A DNA stretch of 64,000 nucleotides from Antilocapra americana (taxonomy: Eukaryota > Chordata > Mammalia > Artiodactyla > Antilocapridae), in contig ML662445.1 of NCBI GenBank assembly GCA_007570785.1, positions 633,455-697,454 of the forward strand. Direction: 5' to 3'. The notes under the pieces were generated by a model, which worked only from the letters and a program-made list of their open reading frames with translations, searched no databases and was not told where the DNA came from. Both the position numbers and the translations under genes were made by a program. Numbering within the stretch: position 1 is the stretch's first letter; each line of letters opens with the position of its first letter. Of this stretch, positions 1-12,700 are shown piece by piece.

Positions 1-378
1 AGCGCTGCCTGTGACACCAGGGTCGCCCCTCAGATCCCTGGGGACAGCGCTGGACTATGACAACGGGGTCATCCCTCAGATCCCTGGGGACAGCGCTGCC
101 TGTGACACCAGGGTCGCCCCTCAGATCCCTGGGGGACAGCGCTGGCCAGTGATACCAGGGTCGCCCCTCAGATCCCTGGGGACAGCGCTGGCCTGTGACA
201 CCTGGGTCGCCCCTCAGATCCCTGGGGACAGCGCTGGCCTGTGACACCGGGGTCGCCCCTCAGATCCCTGGGGACAGCGCTGGCCTGTGACACCAGGGTC
301 GCCCCTCAGGTCCCTGGGGGACAGCGCTGGCCTGTGACACTGGGGTCACCCTCTCAGATCCCTGGGACAGTGACCACC
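1..378. repeat. 46-bp GC-rich minisatellite, clipped by the window edge
   Basis: Eight tandem units of 45-47 bases, marked by AGCGCT at 1, 46, 92, 138, 184, 230, 276 and 323. Units carry TGTGACACCAGGGTCGCCCC and CAGATCCCTGGGGAC with few substitutions. The last copy decays at about 378. The array probably continues beyond the left edge. Open frames across it are a by-product. Confidence 0.95.
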
Positions 379-2699
379 GTGTGCTGGAGGGACCAGGCCG
401 AAGGAGGCAGCCCCCTGGTCTCCACCAGTTCACAGAGTTTCCTTGACAACTAAATGTCTCAAGAGGTTGGGGAGTGTCTCCTATAAAGGCCAAAAGAGGT
501 ATTTCAAGGAAAACTCACAGTTTTGTATAGATCAGGTTGGAGCTGTTTATACTAAGCAGCTTGCTTCCACGGAAAGCATTTATAATGGAGGCAAGGCCAA
601 AAACATCCACCAACTCAAGATACATGAAAGGGAATTATTTTAAGTTTTTTCAATGAGTCACACCAGCCCTGGAGCATCCAAGGGTGGGGTCGGCCGCTGG
701 AGCCGACCTGAGCTGGTGACAGTCTACGCAGCCACCCTGGGCAGCACAGCGCCTCAGTGGACCCTGGATCCCCTGTACTGAGTGGTGCAGGGCAGGGGTG
801 CTGCTCTGGCATGGATGTTTCTTTTCCTTCTGATAATGTGTTAATTCAGAATAACTTTTAATTAAAAATTATTCAGTAAGAGTTTAAATAGTTAAAAAAA
901 AAAAAGAGGCAAAAAAATATATGGGTGCCTTTCTGGGGAGCCCGTCTTTGTTCCTGAGAACTTACCCGTGGCCTCCTCTGTGACTTGACCGATGAGCAGA
1001 GAACCAGCTTGGAAGCGGCTCCTGTGTTCCTCTGAGGAGCTGCCCTTTGGAGACAGAGCAGAGCGGGCAGGTTCACAGGCCTGGTGCCGCACCGGCCAAG
1101 AGGGCTCTGTGTCTCGGGCCCTGGACAAGCTGTCCACTAGGGCAAGGGCAGGTGTTTATAATAGTAATTCCACTTGGGGCTCCCAGTGAGAAAAATATAT
1201 AAGGGTCACTCTCATAGCTCTTCCTCTCAACAAGGGTGACACTTTGGAAATGGGAACAAGACGGTGCTGCTGCCCCAGCCTCTGGGCAAGTGACCACGTC
1301 CACTCAGAGCGAGAGCAGGTGAACAGCTGCAGGGAGCCACCCGCCTGCCCACAGCCCGAGCACCTCTTGCTGCCCCATCCTGGATTCTAGCTGGCCAGGA
1401 GGAAACTGTGTGTGTGGGGGGGGGAAGCATTTTCCCCTGAAATAAGAGGTACCGGAGTTGGGCCTATTTTGGCAGCAGATATGGGGGTTTCAGATTCACA
1501 TCACTGACAGTGGAGCACGTTCAGCCCTGGAGTGGCCCTGTGGATCTGAGTGGGTCCCCAAGCCCCTAGGGGTCAGTTGGGGTGGTGGAGCGTCAGTTGG
1601 GGCCCAGGGAGGTTACAGCATGTGCAGAAGCGGCCCTGAGAGTAGGGGGCTGTTTGCTGAAGGTCCCTGGAATGTCACCGACACAGACTACGCCCTTTAA
1701 ATGTGTACAGACATCTTCGGACAAACCAGAGAGCTCTGGCAGGAAGCAGCCGTGGCGCATCGTGTCTTGCAGGACTCACGCAGACTATCTCAGGGAGTGT
1801 CTTGGTGTGGGCTTCCTGGGTGGGTGGGGGGCCACAGGCTGGCAGGGACCTGGCCCGTTCCTGCCCCCAACCTAGGTGGGCAATAGAGGCCACGGCCAGC
1901 AGAGGCCTGCCAGCCCCCAGCCGGAGGGACCATGTGGGAAGGTCGGGGTGGGATGGTGGGGAGGAGCAGGAAAGCCAGGGCTGGTGGTCTGCCGGGGTGC
2001 TTGGGAACCAGTGTGTCCCCTTCCCTGCACAGTTCTCCACAGGACAGTCCCATGGCACCCTTCCTGTGACCTGCGGTGGCTCTGGTTCTGCAGGGCTCCT
2101 GGGGGCCCTCAGAACCACTGCAGCGAGGTGGGGGTGTGGACAGCTGCCGTGGGTGTTCCACCGCTGACTGAAACCTCAGAGGGACAGTTGGCGAGCCCCC
2201 CTGCACTGGAGGCAGTACTTTCCTCTGGAGGAGCAGGTGTGCGGCCGAGGAGCCGCGTCGACACAGACTCTCCCCTCCTTGGAGAAGCAGCAGCTCAGTC
2301 ACGACCGGCTTCCAGCAGCTGCACGCCCGGGGAGGCCGTGGGGCCCCCGGCTGACATGAAGGCCTGCAGCGTTGCTGGGCATTCCAAGGGAAGAGCAGGT
2401 GAGGGCTAGGGAAGGGAGGTCAGTGGTCAGGGCTGGCATAGTCCCCCAAAGGAACTGGGGCCTGTAAGCGCCCCTGTCACTTGGTGGGGATGAGGCCTCT
2501 ACAGACTTGACGGGAAGGGCCCCCCTCTGAGGGGGGCATGGCCCTCGGGGGTGTTGGCAGGAGCAGGAAGGCACTGCCCCTTTCCGTGACAGCTTCCCGA
2601 GGCTGCCCCCCAACCCCGCTGAGCCCCACAGTGACCAGCAGGGGAAGGTCAGGGTGAGCTGAAGGACAAGTGTGGCCTTCTGGCATTTGCTACAGGCTT
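379..2699. other. Intergenic DNA downstream of KCNG2, no gene recognised
   Basis: 379-900 is AT-richer unique DNA with a 12-A run at 894-905, possibly an old retroelement tail. 1000-2700 is GC-rich and unique to my eye. The human order would place the 3' end of SLC66A2 in this direction on the plus strand, but I recognise no exon of it and see no plus-strand AATAAA here. Confidence 0.5.
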
Positions 2700-2988
2700 G
2701 GAACTTCTGGGATTGTTGAATTTATTTTTAGTTGGCCATGGAGTTGAAACTCTGGAGACAAAAAAGGAAAGCGCAGAACACGCTGGTGATGCTCCTAGGG
2801 TGAAACTCTTTACTCCAAGCACAGGAAGGCTTTGATCCCCAAGTCAGACTGGGTCAGGCCCAGCCAAGTTCCTGTGTGCGCAGGTCGAGCAACATGCAGG
2901 CTGCCGAGAGGAGCCGGGCCCCAAAGCCGTCCCGCCCCTCCGAGCTCGGACGCGGTGCCGCCCCCAAGCCCCTGACGTTCCCGGCAGA
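2700..2988 (-). other. KCNG2: KCNG2 3' untranslated region (predicted)
   Basis: Sequence from the stop codon to about 20 bases beyond the only close minus-strand AATAAA. Inferred from that signal; the true cleavage site needs transcript data. It gives a short 3' UTR of about 290 bases. Confidence 0.55.
2721..2726 (-). terminator. KCNG2: Polyadenylation signal AATAAA for KCNG2
   Basis: Plus strand TTTATT reads AATAAA on the minus strand, about 265 bases after the KCNG2 stop codon. It is the first canonical hexamer downstream. Confidence 0.6.
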
Positions 2989-3771
2989 TCAGCCCGGCCC
3001 CTCCGCAGAGGCCCCGGCCGAGCCAGTGCCGTCGGGGCTCTGTGAACCGTCTTCCTCCGTGGCGGTGGCCGAGGCGGAGGCGGAGCGCGTGCTGTCCTCG
3101 CGCAGGGCAGGCTCGGGGCTGGTGGCGCGCTGCTGCTGCTCCTTGAGCTCTGAGTAGGAGCGCGAGAAGGTGTGGAAGATGGAGGTGACAGGGAAGGCCA
3201 TGAGCAGGATGCCGCTGAGGATGCTGCTCAGTGCCACCACCTGCCCGGGCAGGCTGCGCGGCACCATGTCGCCGTAGCCCACGGTGGTCATGGAGATGAC
3301 GGCCCACCAGTAGCTGGCCGGCACGCTGGAGAAGTCACGGCGGGCGCCCAGCTCGCGCTCGGCCAGGTGCACGAGCGGCGCGAAGAGGGCCATGGCCACG
3401 CAGAGAAAGAGCAGCAGCAGCCCGAACTCGCGCGCGCAGCGGCGCACGGTCAGGCCGAGCGAGCGCAGCCCCAGCGAGTGGCGCGCCAGGCGCATAACGT
3501 AGAGCACGCGCAGCGCCCGCAGCAGCCGCAGCACCAGCCCCGCGCGCTCCAGCAGCTTGTTGCCTCCCGCGCCGGGCCGGGCCGCCAGGCCCACGAGCAG
3601 CGACACATAGAAGGGCAGGATGGCCAGGATATCGATGATGTTGAGCGGGGTCCGCAGGAAGGCGCACTTGCTCTCGGCCTGCAGCGAGCGCAGCAGGAAT
3701 TCGAAGGAGAACCAGGCCACGCACACCGTCTCCAACACGAACAGGTTGCGACACTTGGGGGAGCACTCGCC
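2989..3771 (-). CDS. KCNG2: KCNG2 last coding exon (S2 to C-terminus)
   Basis: Codes for residues 197-456 and the stop at 2989-2991. The acceptor reads CTCTCCCCACAG just before GGC GAG TGC (AG at 3773-3772). The exon holds S2, S3, the S4 voltage sensor, S5, pore loop with filter TVGYGD, S6 and the cytoplasmic tail. All channel landmarks are intact, with no frameshift or early stop. The tail (about 409-456) is low-complexity Ser/Ala/Glu/Gly-rich and is the part least like the human protein, so its exact length should be trusted less than the core. The opposite strand is open for hundreds of bases; this reflects GC-rich codon use, not a second gene. Confidence 0.96.
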   Translation of the reverse strand, partial: GECSPKCRNLFVLETVCVAWFSFEFLLRSLQAESKCAFLRTPLNIIDILAILPFYVSLLVGLAARPGAGGNKLLERAGLVLRLLRALRVLYVMRLARHSLGLRSLGLTVRRCAREFGLLLLFLCVAMALFAPLVHLAERELGARRDFSSVPASYWWAVISMTTVGYGDMVPRSLPGQVVALSSILSGILLMAFPVTSIFHTFSRSYSELKEQQQRATSPEPALREDSTRSASASATATEEDGSQSPDGTGSAGASAEGPG

Positions 3772-6700
3772 CTGTGGGGAGAGGGGGACTCGTGTTGGGG
3801 GCACGGAAGCCTATCCCTCCTGGGCTGCCCTTTCTCCAGATGACCACAGGTGTGCTCCTGCAGGGCGAGGGTTGTGGACAAAAACCCAATTAGTGGTTTT
3901 TCTTTTTTTTTTAAGTACTAGGAGGTGGGCTTCCTGCTGGAGAGTGAGCGCAGCTCAGGTAACCAGCTCCAAAACCAACCATTTAAAGCTCCGGAAGCTG
4001 TTCCAAAGACAACAGCAAATGAAACATTTATTCAAGAAAATCTATGAAAATTCATTTAAAAAGGAGAGTCTTTGGTATTTGAACCAAGTCCCCTGCCCCC
4101 CCCAGAGTCCCAGATCATGGACGAGGCTGCTCAGGGAGATACCCAAGAATAAAACAGACTTCACTAAAATAATCCAGCCAATCGTTAAACACACAAGCAG
4201 AGAACAGTAACATGAAGTGGGGCGGGGGGCAATATCCAGTGTTCCTGGATATTTTATCATCTAAAATGCCCAGTTTTCACATGTACACCCATGGCTGATT
4301 CATGTCAACATATGGCAAAAACCACTATAATATTGTAAACTAATTAGCCTCCAATTAAAATAAATTAAAAAAAGAAAATGCCCAGTTTTCAATAAAAAAT
4401 CATAGGGCAGGCAAATAAACAGTAAAGTATGACCCATACATCAGAAAAAAGAAAAAAATCAGGCAACAGAAACTGCCTATGAGAATGACCAAATGTCAGA
4501 TTAACAAAAAGCTTCAAAACTGCCATTATAAATATGGTCACAGAACTAAAGAAAATTTGGTTGATGGTTCATAGCATCAGATGGAAAATATCAATAAAGA
4601 AAAGTTTTAAAAGAATCAAATGGAAAATTTGAAGTTGAAGCATACAATAACAGAAAATTCACTACAGGAGCTTGGCAGTGGATGTAAACTGTCAGAAGAA
4701 AGGGTTAGAGAACTAGGAGATCACCAGTGGCGATTACGCAGGCTGAGACCAGCGAGAACCTGGGACCCACGGGTTGGGCCAGCACTGTGGCATCCAGGTA
4801 CCACGGGAGGGGGAGGAGCAAGGAGGAGAATGTTTGAGAAACAGTGGCTGCAAACTCCCCAGATTTGCTGAAAAGCAATGACCCACACACCTAGGAGGCT
4901 CACTGAGTTCTGCCAGGGAAGAGACATCACAGGAAAAATAACAAAGGCCACAGATAAGGAGAAAACCTTGGGAACAGCAGAGACAGCGACGGGTCACCTG
5001 AGACATCACTCGGGTGAGACTAACAGCCTAACATCTCAGCAGGAAGCTGTGGATAACCATGTTCACACCGCTCAGAAAACACCCGCCTACCTAAGGCTCC
5101 TATATCCAGCAATACTGTCATCAAAGCATGAAGGTGAAATGAAGACTAGCCCAGAAGAACAGACTCTGAGAGCTGCCTTACAGAACTCTAAAGGAAGGTC
5201 TTCAGGCTGAAAACCAGTGGTCCCAGACTCTTCTCAGATGTGATACCAAAAGCAGGAGCAAATAAGATAAAACAGATAGATTAAACTTACCGACAAAGGT
5301 CTGTCTAGTCAAAGCTATGTTTTTTCCAGTAGTCATGTACCTATGTGAGAGTTGGACTGCAAAGAAGGCTGAGCGCTGAATTGATGCTTTCAAACTGTGA
5401 TGCTGGAGAAGACTCTTGAGAACCCTTGGATAGCAAGGAGCTCAAACCAGTCAATCCTAAAGGGAATCAATCCTATTAATTGGAAGGACTGATGCTGAAG
5501 CTAAAGCTCCAATATTTTGGCCACCTGATGAGAAGAGCTGACTCGTTAGAAAAGACCCTGATGCTGGGAAAGATTGAGAGCAGGAGAAGGGGGTGACAGA
5601 GGATGAGATGGTTGGATGGCATCACCAACTCAATGGACATGAACTTGAGCAAACTCTGGGAGAGAATGAAGGACAGGGAAGCCTGATGTGCTTCAGTCCG
5701 TGGGGTTGCAAAGAGTCGGACATGACTTAGCAATTGAACAACAAGGCTACAATGAGGTTGTGTGTGGGCCCTGGTCCAACAATAGGACTGGTGTCCTTTT
5801 GAGAAGAGGCGGTGAAGAAACATACTCACATGCAGAGGCCCTTCACCTGAGGACACAGGAGAAGACAGCCATCCAGTCGCTGAGGAGAGAGGTCTCAAGA
5901 GAAACCAACCTGTCAACACTGGGATCTCAGACTTCAGCCTCTGAGATTGTGAGAAAACAGGTTTCTATTCAGTAACATGATCAGTGATACTTCGCTACAG
6001 CAGCCGTAGCAGACTAATACAGACACTAACTAACAGAGAGTCTGGGAAGTATAAGACAAGCTGCAGAATGGGAGAATATACGTACACATCATGTGTGAGA
6101 AGGGACTTTTATCTAGAACACAGAGTTCCTACAACTCAATGATAAAAAAGATAACCCAATTTAAAAAAATGGGCAAAGGATGTGAATAGACCTTTCTCCA
6201 AAGAAGATACACAAGTGACTGAGAAGCACATGAAAATGGGCTCAACACCATTCATCACCAGGGAAATGTAGGGCAAACCCACCCTAAGGTCCCACTTCAC
6301 CCCCACCAGGACAGCCAGAGCGCAAGTGTCGGAGAAACCAGGCCTCGTGCACTGCTGATGGGAGCGTGCCGCAGTCCAGTCACCTTGGAAAGAGCCTGGC
6401 TGTTCCCCCAAACATTCCTCATGGAGTGACCACACAGCTCCACAATCCCACTCCTAGGTGTGTGCCTGGAGAAGTCAACATGCATGTGCACACAGAAACC
6501 TGTACATGGATGTTCATGGTCGAGTGAGTCACAACAGCCAAGAGCTGGATACAACCCAGATGCCCACCTGCTGATGGATGGACTGGTAGCTGCACCCACA
6601 CTGAGACACTACTGGGCCACGGAAGAAGTGAAGCGCTGACTCCTGCTACAACGTGGATGAATCTTGAAGACAGCTCAGGGTGAAAGGGGCCAGTCACGCC

Positions 6701-9700
6701 AGACATGCTGGGTGGTTCTGTTCTCAGGATCCAGAACAAGGAAATATTTAAGACACAGCCTTGGGGGTAAGGGCTGGCAAGAAAGGGGAGGGGCTGAGGA
6801 ATGTGTGAACTAGCTGCCAGGATCTCCTGGCAGATGGAAATTCTCTAAAATCAAATGTAAGTGGTAGTTCCAGAATTTGTGCACACTCCATAAACAGCGG
6901 AATCGTACACTCAAAAGGGGCAAACTGTACAGTAAGTGAATCATATAGCAGCAGAGCTATTGTTAAGAAATAATTATTAGGGCTTCCCCAGTGGCTCAGT
7001 GGTAAGGAATCTGCCTGGCAATGCAGGAGACACAGGTTCCATCCCTGGTCCAGGAAGATCCCACATGTGGCAGAGCAACAAAGCCAAACTGCTGAGCCCG
7101 CGCTCCAGAGCCCGCGTGCCACAGCCGCCAAAGCCTGTGTGCCCAGGAACCCTGGCTCCACGAGAGCAGCCACCTCGATGAGGAGCCCAGCACACAACTA
7201 GAGAAAAGCTGGCCCAGCAACCGAGACCAGCACAGCCACAAATAAATACATAAAATGATATGAAAGACTTGTACGCTGTCAGCCCCGTGGCCGAGTGGCC
7301 TCGTTCCACCTCAGCCCTTCTGGGCAGCCTGGGGGACGCCAGGGCCAGGCTCTGAGAGGCCGAAGCTCCTCCAGACAGGGCTGACACCCCAGGCCTCTGC
7401 CCACCAAGCACGGCCCTGGAGGAGCCGTAGGGGCCTCCTGCGGGCCTGGGGCCTCAGGACACGGCGGAATTTAGGCGGGAAGGGGCATGGGGCTGAGGGG
7501 GCAGAAGCCCTGGCAGCGGGAAGGGGGACTCGCCGTCCTTGGGGCTGGCAGGTGAGGGGGGCCGGGTGGAACTCGGCCTCACCTGGAATCTGATGACCTC
7601 AGCCCATCTGGTGCATGGGGGTCCCGTGACCCACACCCCAGGAACACCCCCACATGACGTCCACTCATCTAGGCTGAACTAGGGGTCCTGGTACCCCATC
7701 ATCTCTTGGCCAAGTCCAGCCACAAGCCCCCATCGGGTGGGCGGTGGCCCTGAGTGTGGGAGGAGGGACAAAGACCTAGGCTCCCCTGGTGGGGCAGGAC
7801 ACGGCCAGGGGTGGGCGGGAGGCAGTCCCTTGGCCCCCGCACCTGCCTGGAGGCAGATCAATCCAGTGGATTCGGCCTGCGAACCCCTCCACCCCATCAC
7901 CCCCTTAAGGACCAGTCAGGAGGATAAGTGGAGGGAACTATTCTTGGAACTTTTAGAAAATGACCCTCATTTATCATAATTTGACACATCTAGCCTATTT
8001 GGCCAAAATCGGGTCAGCAGTAAACCTACGCGCCTGAGGTCCTTCCCTCCCCCACGTCTCCATCCGTCTCCAAGCGCCCCCAGAGCAGCATCAGCCTGCC
8101 CCACCCAGCCGCGCTTGCAGGGGCCTGCCCTGTGGGCCCTGGGGCTCCAGGCTCCTCCAGGCTCCGCCTTTGCCCTCTCTTGACGGGCCTCTCCCACTTG
8201 GTGGCCGAGGCCCTGGGCTTCGCAGGTGAGGAGCTCAGGCGGGGCCTCAGCGGGGTCCCCTCACCAGTGGGCGGGAGTCTCCCGTCAGGGCACCTGTGGG
8301 TGCGTGGGGGCTGGCTCGGCCCAGGGCAGGTCCTCCCACATCTTCTGTGGCTGTACCCTAAACCCGCTCCCAGGCTCAGGGCTCCTGTGAGGGCGGGCAG
8401 GCAGCCAGAAGTGTTACTATGGCTGGGGGTGTAGCCCAGGGGACAGGCCAGGACAGTCCCCACCACGGCCTTCTGCAAACAAAGTGGTTTTTAATTTTTA
8501 ATTAATTAATTTAATTGGAGGCTAATTACTTTACAATATTTTTGCCATACATTCACATGAATCAGCCATGTGTCCCCCATCCTGAGCCCCCCTCCCACCT
8601 GCCTCCTCATCCCATCCCTCAAGGTCATCCCAGTGCACCAGCCCTGAGCACCCTGTCTCATGCATCGCACCTGGACTGGTGGTCTGTTTCACATATAATA
8701 ATATACACGTTTCAATGCTATCCTTTCATATCATCCCACCCTCGCCTTCTTCCACAGAGTCCAACAGACTGTTCTTTACGTCTGTGTCTTTTTTGCTATC
8801 TCACATATAGGGTCATGGTTACCATCTTTCTGAATTCCATATATATGTGTTAATATACTGTATTGGTGTTTTCCTTTCTAACTTACTCCACTCTGTATAA
8901 TAGGCTCCAGTTTCATCCACCTCATTAGAATCAATTCAAATGCATTCTTTTTAATAGCTGAGTAATATTCCATTGTGTATATGTACCAGAGCTTTCTTAT
9001 CCATTCGTCTGCCAATGGACATCTAGGTTGCTTCCATGTTCTAGCTAACAAAGTGGTTTTTGAACCGTTTTTGCAAACTGCAGCCTCCATGGCCCAGTGC
9101 TCCCACAACACTGATGCTGCCTCAATTTTCTAGTAAAATAAGCACCCACTCCGACTAGCTTCCTCAGTGACACAGGCCGTGGGGCGGCCTGGAGCTATTG
9201 TCTGCAGCTGGGAACAGGCTGGTGTGTCGCAGACTGGATGTTGTGAAGGGTGAATGGTCTGTCCTTACTAATTTATCTACTCACTCATTAACAGCTTTCT
9301 GTGAGATTTTCTCTCTGCCTCCCATGAGCACTTAAAGGAAAATATTTATTAACTCAATTTACTAACATTCTTAATAACTTGCCTTTGAACGTAGTTGATG
9401 TTTATTTTTTCCAATTATCTGTGATAAAAGACTCTTGTAGTACAAATAGATAGTCAGGAGAAGGAATATTAAATCCACTAGAAGAACAAATTGTATAAAA
9501 AGATCAAACAGTCACTTACTTAGAAGTCATGAATGTGCTCACTTGAAATTACCTGCACTGAAGCAGAGCTGTCAGTTCACTTTCCTGTCAACATCCTGTG
9601 GACCAGCTTTATGGGGTAACATGGAAAGAAATGAAGATACCTTGCTTCACCCTCTGCCTGCCCTGGCTGGAAGGAGCCTGTCTTCCAATTGGCCCTACCG

Positions 9701-12700
9701 ACCTCCATGGTCCCTCCTGAGCGCCGCGGGGGTTCAGGAATCAGATAGAACTGCAGTTGCCAGCATCTCACACTTTGGTGCCCTGAGGAGCAGACCCCCA
9801 GAGCCCTGATGTCCCCGCAGAAGTGAGCGGCGTGAGCCGAGACGGACACAGACAGCAAGCTGGTCACAGACAGCGGCGCCGCCCATGGGTCAGTGAGGAG
9901 GGCGTCCATCTCGGGAGAGAATGGTTCCCCACCACCAATCTGAATGCTTCCTGCGTCACAGACAAGGACACAAAATCCGAAGCCACTGCTCATTTGTTCC
10001 CGATCTTAGTCCCTGGTCGTGGGGTGCATCCACAGCAGTGGCTGTGCCCTTGCCATGGGGCACAGACACTCTTTCTCCTCTCTCTGTTCTGGGCTTGGCC
10101 CCACCCATCCGTGTGACACCCCCGATGTACAGCTGTGTGCTTCCCTGAGAACCTTTGGCAGCAGCAACTTAACTGCACCTTCCTGGCTGCATGGGTTCAG
10201 ATGTGGCTCCTCCATGAGGGCAGAGACGCCCAAGGTGGGTAGCCGGGCCTGTGACGCTTCCCGGCTCCCACGACCTGGGCAGGAGGGGGCTCTTGGGCAG
10301 CCAGGAGAGGCCCCGGGCCTGGCTCCTGCACCACGAGCTGACTGGGTTCAGCAGGAGGTGATATTTTCCAGCAAGGCGGACCCTCCCTGCAGACTGTGTC
10401 CGCACGTCCACCCCGCAGCCAAGAGTAGAGACACGTGGGCACGGGCACAGCTCATCATGACCACCTCGTCAGTCAGCAGGTGCGCTGAGGACCCGCGGGA
10501 CCAGGGCCACGGCCAACACTGAACGGACATCCTGGGGGTGAAGGACGGAGGGGCAAGTGGGCAGGGAAGGGTGCACAGGGCGGACATGGTGAGGGAGGCT
10601 CGTCTCCCACTGAGAAATCCAGAGATGCTCACAGGGAATCAAAAACAGACCACCCAGGGCAGGTGGACAAAGAAGATGGAAACTGTGGGAAGTACAAATG
10701 GAGGTGAAGACGTGAGATGTCGGCTTCCAGGGGTGATCGAATGGAAATTTAAAAAGCAGGAGGTGACTTTTTTGTAAAGAACCAGGCAAACTGTTACCAG
10801 GCCACCCAGCCCTGGTAGGCCAGGGTCTGGGGACTCGAGTTCACGAAGGCATGGCAAGGCCTCCTTGGGGCAATGCTTGGGGCATGGGCTTGCAGCCCCC
10901 GAATGGGCACAGCTGAGGACCTGATCAGGTGAGCGGTCGAGTGGTGGAAGCTGGGTGAGCAAGTGTTCATCCCAGCAGGGCTCGCGACAGGAAGGGCCGG
11001 AAGCAGGAGGGGATGCGTAAAACTACAGAGCAGGACTGCCCAGCTGCTACTGCTATGGGACCAAGCGGCTACAAGGCGCTGCCTACACACTTCTCCTCCA
11101 GTCTCAGAGAGGCTCCAGAGCAGAGGCAGTGAGACACATTCAGGCTTCAGTAATTACCTCGCAGTTTATTTTCATTTTGTTCTCCATAAGGCTTTGTACC
11201 TGCCCAGCCTCTGTGAAGAGCAGGCATCGTGTTTACAACCAGGACACTCTCTGAGGGGCATGTTCTTTGGGCCGCTGAGGAGTAGAGGAAAAGGTCATCT
11301 GGGCAGGTGGGGGCGGGGACCTGACTGACTGTCCAGGCAGGATTTGAGCTTTGGTGACTGGTTTCTCCCTGTTCCGCACCCAGCTGCGCCCACAGAGTGG
11401 TTCCCGTGGGCGCGCCAGGTTTACTTCTCCCGATGCTCACTTCTAGGTTGTATCAGGAAGAGCAAGTCTTCCAGGCCCCCCTCACCGTGCTCCTTGGAGC
11501 GCACTTCCCCCAGGAACTGCCAATGCAGGGGTGTCCCACCCACAGCCTGACCCTGATGCTCATCAAACTTCTGACGGGTGTCAATAAATTAGTATTCATG
11601 GTAAAATAAACAGCACAAGCTCCTCACTTGGGGACAGCCAATTTGCTGAATTACAGCAGGTAATGTCCTCTCATTAAAAATGTACATTCACGTAATAATT
11701 AATATCTAGGGCTCGAATAGTCAAAGTCACTCGGTCATGTCCAACTCTGTGACCCCATGGACTGAAGCCTGCCAGGCTCCTCTGTCCATGGAATTCTCCA
11801 GGCCAGAATACTGGAGTGGGTAGCCATTCCCTTCTCCAGGGCATCTTCCCAACATGGGGATGGAACCCAGGTCTCTGGCATTGCAGGCGGATTCTTTACC
11901 GGCTGAGTCACCAGGACAGCCTCATCTAGGACTTAGGTGGAGCCTAGTGTCACCTGAATGCTCAGGTCTGCTTCTACCACTGCCTGGCTCTGGACAATCT
12001 CCCTGCCTTAAACGTGTGGCTTTTAAAGAAAACACGCAAGCCTGGGAAGGAAGTGCGGAGGCCAGGGCTCATTGCACCTGAAAGGCCCCAGGACCCCGAC
12101 TCACATCCGCTCCACGTTCCGCGTCCTCACAGCTGCTCTCACGCTGCCGGCCGCAGGGCAGGGGTCCCTGGGTCCTCCTGCAACACAAGGTGACTCCCGT
12201 CCCTCGCCCTCAAGCCCCAGCTGCCCAGCATGCCCTTGTCACTGCGCACGTCAGGGCCGCCCAGGAGGGTGGGCACAGCGGCCTGGGGGGCGCCTGGGGC
12301 CCTCTGGGCGGGCGCAGGCTGCAGGGACCTGCAGGCCCCACCACCTCTTCCTTGGGCCACGTCCACCCGCCTGCCCACCCTCCCGGGTCTGGAGTGAGTA
12401 ACCATCCCTCCTGATCGAAGCAGCTGTAGGGAGAGCAGGACCTGGGCCTCCCCAGCGAGGCAGCTGAGACGGGAAGGTTCTTGAAGCCTAGGGCAGTGGC
12501 CGGAGAGGGGGTCAGCGCAGACTCGGGTGCGGGGAACCCCACGGGGACTCCCAGCAGCAGGACGGACGGTGGGAGGTGGCCAGGGGGGTCGTCCTGTCCC
12601 GGCCACCTCCCAGCTGCCCAGCCCGCCACCTCTACCACCGGGGAGGCAGAGGCCTCGCCACGGACTCCGCTCGCACCCTGGGTGCGGCGAGGCGCCTGCG

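Noticed and set aside
1..2699. Expected SLC66A2 3' end
   Set aside because: Human gene order predicts it in this direction, but I recognise no coding segment or polyadenylation signal for it in the window.
3172..3889. Long frames opposite and overlapping the KCNG2 last exon
   Set aside because: They are shadows of the channel exon: low-complexity His/Gln/Ala/Arg-rich translations with no independent signal.
6979..7060. tRNA gene
   Set aside because: Pol III A/B-box-like sequence belongs to a tRNA-derived SINE head with a body and A-rich tail, not a folded tRNA.
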